Assembly (NCBI GenBank): GCA_016710465.1
Contig: JADJVS010000002.1
Span: 134,055 to 198,054, forward strand
DNA length: 64,000 bases
Direction: 5' to 3'
Source: Sulfuritalea sp.
Lineage (GTDB): Bacteria > Pseudomonadota > Gammaproteobacteria > Burkholderiales > Rhodocyclaceae
Position 1 is the stretch's first letter, and every line of letters starts with the position of its first letter. Below, piece by piece: positions 61,952-64,000 of the stretch. The translations under genes and the position numbers were made by a program. The notes beneath the pieces were generated by a model. That model saw only the letters and a list, made by a program, of their open reading frames with translations. It ran no database searches and had not been told where the DNA came from.

Positions 61952-62032
61952 AATTTATTCTCCTTGGCGGTTACATTGGTAATGATTGTAATATAAAATG
62001 CGCACTCGTGACCATTCATTGGAATTTTTATT
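61952..62032. promoter_or_regulatory. divergent promoter/operator region of the repressor-activator switch
   Basis: An 81-bp AT-rich gap with TTACATTGGTAA and ATTGTAATATAAAAT-like sequence. ATTGTAATA (61985-61993) recurs at 61265-61273 past the other end of the repressor gene, next to a GTAATA-GCG-TATTAC inverted repeat (61268-61282). These may be repressor sites. Confidence 0.45.
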
Positions 62033-62335
62033 ATGGAACAGCGCGACATACTCAAGATCAACCGGCAGCTTCTCCTGCTGACCCGTCAAATGGCCAACGA
62101 CAGCGATGCCGCCGAATTGATGACCGGTCTATCAAAACCCGTCATCGACAAGATTGCCACCCTGGATATGGAAGAAATCGAAGAGTTGGCTGAGACAGTC
62201 GGTGTCTCGCTCTATACCTTGCGGTTCTCCGATTCGGTATTCACCCGGTTATTGCAACTGCCACGAGATGCTCGAAGTACGTACGCCGAGGCAACGCTGG
62301 CAGGCAATAGTCGTGGCGGCGCTACTTTCCCCTGA
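62033..62335 (+). CDS. FlhD-like transcriptional co-activator
   Basis: A 100-residue FlhD homologue (ILKINRQLLLLTRQMANDSD, MEEIEELAETVGVSLYTLRF, DSVFTRLLQLP), aligning with the core of E. coli FlhD. In SXT/R391 and IncC elements FlhD/FlhC homologues (SetD/SetC, AcaD/AcaC) are master activators of transfer genes. It starts at ATG 62033 and overlaps the FlhC-like gene. The last 20 residues differ from FlhD, perhaps because of the overlap. Confidence 0.78.
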   Translation: MEQRDILKINRQLLLLTRQMANDSDAAELMTGLSKPVIDKIATLDMEEIEELAETVGVSLYTLRFSDSVFTRLLQLPRDARSTYAEATLAGNSRGGATFP

Positions 62336-62801
62336 GGAGTTGGAAAATCATCGGATAGCCCACGAGCTGGTCAGGTTGAAGCTCAGGCTACCGATCGTGA
62401 ATCATCTGACACAGATTCATATCAAGCCACTCCGGCTTCGCTGGCGTGTGATTCATGCCGAAAGTCCGCCGAATGGCAGGCTCCCCGAGTCGGTTCGACC
62501 TTTCATCGTCGATGCCCTCTCGGCAGCAGAGTTGGCGAGCTTCGCAGCAGTGTATCAACGCCTTGGTGGCGCTGATGACGGCAAGGTTTCTGCCCCGATG
62601 CTGTTACGAGCGAGGGAAATGCATCTGCGGATGGCGCATCGGGAACTCGATATCAATGCCGCCTATTTCGCCGTGCGAGACGTTCGTGCCAAGATCGTCG
62701 AGTGGCGGCGATGCGGCCGCTGCCAGACCTTCTATATCTTTGACATGAACGAATTTCACGCCAGATCATGCCCATACTGCGAGTTAAGCAGCAGAGGTTG
62801 A
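62268..62801 (+). CDS. FlhC-like transcriptional activator
   Basis: A 177-residue FlhC homologue: LENHRIAHELVRLKLRLPIV, RELDINAAYFAVRDVRAKIV, and a zinc-binding C-terminus with CGRC and CPYC. It starts at ATG 62268 inside the FlhD-like gene (68-bp overlap). With the FlhD-like protein and the S24-like repressor it forms the SetR/SetCD-type control unit. Its target sequence is unknown. Confidence 0.78.
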   Translation: MLEVRTPRQRWQAIVVAALLSPEELENHRIAHELVRLKLRLPIVNHLTQIHIKPLRLRWRVIHAESPPNGRLPESVRPFIVDALSAAELASFAAVYQRLGGADDGKVSAPMLLRAREMHLRMAHRELDINAAYFAVRDVRAKIVEWRRCGRCQTFYIFDMNEFHARSCPYCELSSRG

Positions 62802-62850
62802 TCAGGGTGCGTTCAGGCAGCGAATTACAAACTTTCCTTGAGTCGCTGTA

Positions 62851-63072
62851 TCAGCCTGGTCGCCGTTGTCTTTGATCCGGTTTTGACCCGTCCTCGATTG
62901 CCGGAGATTCGTAGACCGACTGCGGCGACGGTCTCTGAAAATCTCTGAGACCGAGCAAAGCCAGTATCCGCAGTCGTTCGGCCCGGTCTCGGAGCTGGAC
63001 CTTCGAGAGGTCCGCAACGAGTTCCGGGTAAATACTGGCCGGGATTTTGACGACGACCCTGATCGAGGACAC
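62851..63072 (-). CDS. small partner of the actin-like protein (StbB-like)
   Basis: A 73-residue protein (IRVVVKIPASIYPELVADLS, KVQLRDRAERLRILALLGLR), of the kind found directly after ParM/StbA-type genes; proteins in this position often bind centromere DNA. It starts at GTG 63072 and overlaps nothing, 1 base from the actin-like gene's stop. The 62802-62850 gap shows nothing. Confidence 0.6.
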   Translation of the reverse strand: MSSIRVVVKIPASIYPELVADLSKVQLRDRAERLRILALLGLRDFQRPSPQSVYESPAIEDGSKPDQRQRRPG

Positions 63073-63073
63073 C

Positions 63074-64000
63074 TCAAGCTCCTATCCGCCAGAAACCGCG
63101 GGCATTGGCAAAGACCGGCAGATCGGATGTGGAGACCTTGAGATTCGGAAACGCTTCTTTCACCGATGGCTCAAAGAATCCTGCGCCGCCACCAACCAAC
63201 AGTACGATGTCGGCACCGGCATTTTCTTTGCGCAGAGATTCCCTTAGCCGTGTGGCTACAATCGGCCCCACTTTTTCGGCAGCTTTTTTGAGGTAGGAGG
63301 CGAAATCGATTCGCTCTCCAAACAATCGAACCTCAGTCTGATTCTGCCTGATGGCGTTTTCAAGCCGCTCGCGTCCGATGTTTCCCCCGAAGTCATTGGC
63401 GACCAGCTTCGCTGCTTCATCCAGGATGACGGAAGATGCTTCGAGACTGGTGCCGCAGGATTGACGTCGCAGCTCTCCATGGCTGATCAGCACCCAATCA
63501 ACGGAGAAGAAACCTGGATCGACCACCAGGACTCGCGACTCTTCGAACTCGGAGGCGTCAGTCAAGTTCCAGACATGATCAACAAATCCTCCGACCGGCT
63601 GCGGCACCACTTTGACCTGTTGGACGGTGATCCGCCGGCGTGGGGTGACCTGGTGTTCTCCCCTGCATCTGTGATTGAAGCCGTTCGCGGAGGTCCGGGT
63701 TCAAGTACTGATTGACGGGTAGGCCAGTGACGAGCATAACTACCTGATCGAGTTCCGAAAGCAGCAATCCGGCATGGAAGAGTGCGCGATACGACTCTGT
63801 CGATGGGTAATCCTCATGAAGTTCGCGACTCCACAATTCGGCACGGTCCGGCGATAGTCCTGCAACGAACGGGTTGCCGTTGACCATCACGCGCAGAAAG
63901 TCATCTTCTGCCTTGCCGGAAATTTTCTCGCCCAAGCGGTCTGCTGGTGCTGCGCCGGCAGGGCGCAACAGAACTTGTGGATTGTGGCCCGCCTTGCCAA
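63074..64000 (-). pseudogene. actin-like segregation protein (PRTRC D/ParM type), frameshifted and cut by the window edge
   Basis: Read on the complement, from the edge: HNPQVLLRPAGAAPADRLGE, VMVNGNPFVAGLSPDRAELW, VMLVTGLPVNQYLNP, then a frame change, then QVTPRRRITVQQVKV, RVLVVDPGFFSVDWVLISHG (phosphate-2 loop) and IVLLVGGGAGFF (adenosine loop), ending ANARGFWRIGA. The two frames join if one base is removed from a run of four C at 63660-63663 (G4 to G3 on the complement). Actin-like ATPase that moves DNA apart at cell division; PRTRC D is this protein type. The start lies outside the window. Confidence 0.8.

Overview
The left 6.7 kb is ordinary proteobacterial chromosome: an FAH-family enzyme, a Bcr/CflA transporter, smpB, ratA, rnfH, guaB and guaA. 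The order smpB-ratA-rnfH-guaB-guaA and the high GC content suggest a betaproteobacterium, perhaps of the Rhodocyclales; that placement is inference. Everything from the 3' end of guaA to the right edge looks like one integrated mobile element (ICE or island). A P4-type tyrosine recombinase sits directly beyond guaA, a known attachment target, and an AlpA-like regulator follows it. The far end of the element is outside the window.

The cargo (8.7-40.2 kb) is a heavy-metal resistance block in three parts: (1) a CzcI/CzcCBA efflux operon with three small exported proteins; (2) a divergent MerR-controlled lead/cadmium unit with a P1B ATPase, a fused PAP2 phosphatase-signal peptidase II (PbrB-PbrC-like), a lone DsbD N-terminal domain, a ferredoxin-NADP reductase, two c-type cytochromes and a Met-rich protein; (3) a CusRS/CopRS-like two-component system with a second RND pump, an HD-GYP phosphodiesterase and a copper cluster (DUF411, Met-rich, SHOCT, DUF302, two YHS proteins, DUF2933, a methyltransferase, and a CopA-type ATPase with YHS and heavy-metal-binding modules). 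Two copies of one palindromic operator suggest that the two-component system drives both the RND operon and the copper cluster.

The backbone (40.4-64 kb) carries a DUF1845/PFL_4669 protein, ssb, a RecE-like nuclease with RecT, the PRTRC cassette (ParB, E, C, F, B, A, ThiF), a 1666-residue methyltransferase-helicase fusion, a TOPRIM primase, an ArdC-like antirestriction protein, RadC, a repressor divergent from FlhD/FlhC-like activators (the SetR/SetCD layout of SXT-type ICEs), and an actin-like segregation protein (PRTRC D). No type IV secretion genes fall inside the window.

Two things stand out. First, about sixteen backbone genes are preceded by the same two-hairpin 5' leader: a CCC/GGG-rich hairpin, then a second hairpin whose 5' arm (CCTCC-like) pairs with the Shine-Dalgarno, with compensating base changes between copies. 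Four of these leaders lie behind a longer conserved module (GGTAGCTGGCC, four bases, then GAAA-YAAACAGCATT) that splits the backbone into transcription units. Together they look like an undescribed post-transcriptional regulon of the element. Second, six backbone genes (ssb, PRTRC F, PRTRC B, primase start, radC, PRTRC D) each appear to carry one frameshift, while I see none in the 32-kb metal cargo. The repressor also lacks the Ser/Lys catalytic pair expected of LexA-like proteins. The element may be decaying as a mobile unit while its cargo is kept, unless the indels are sequencing errors.
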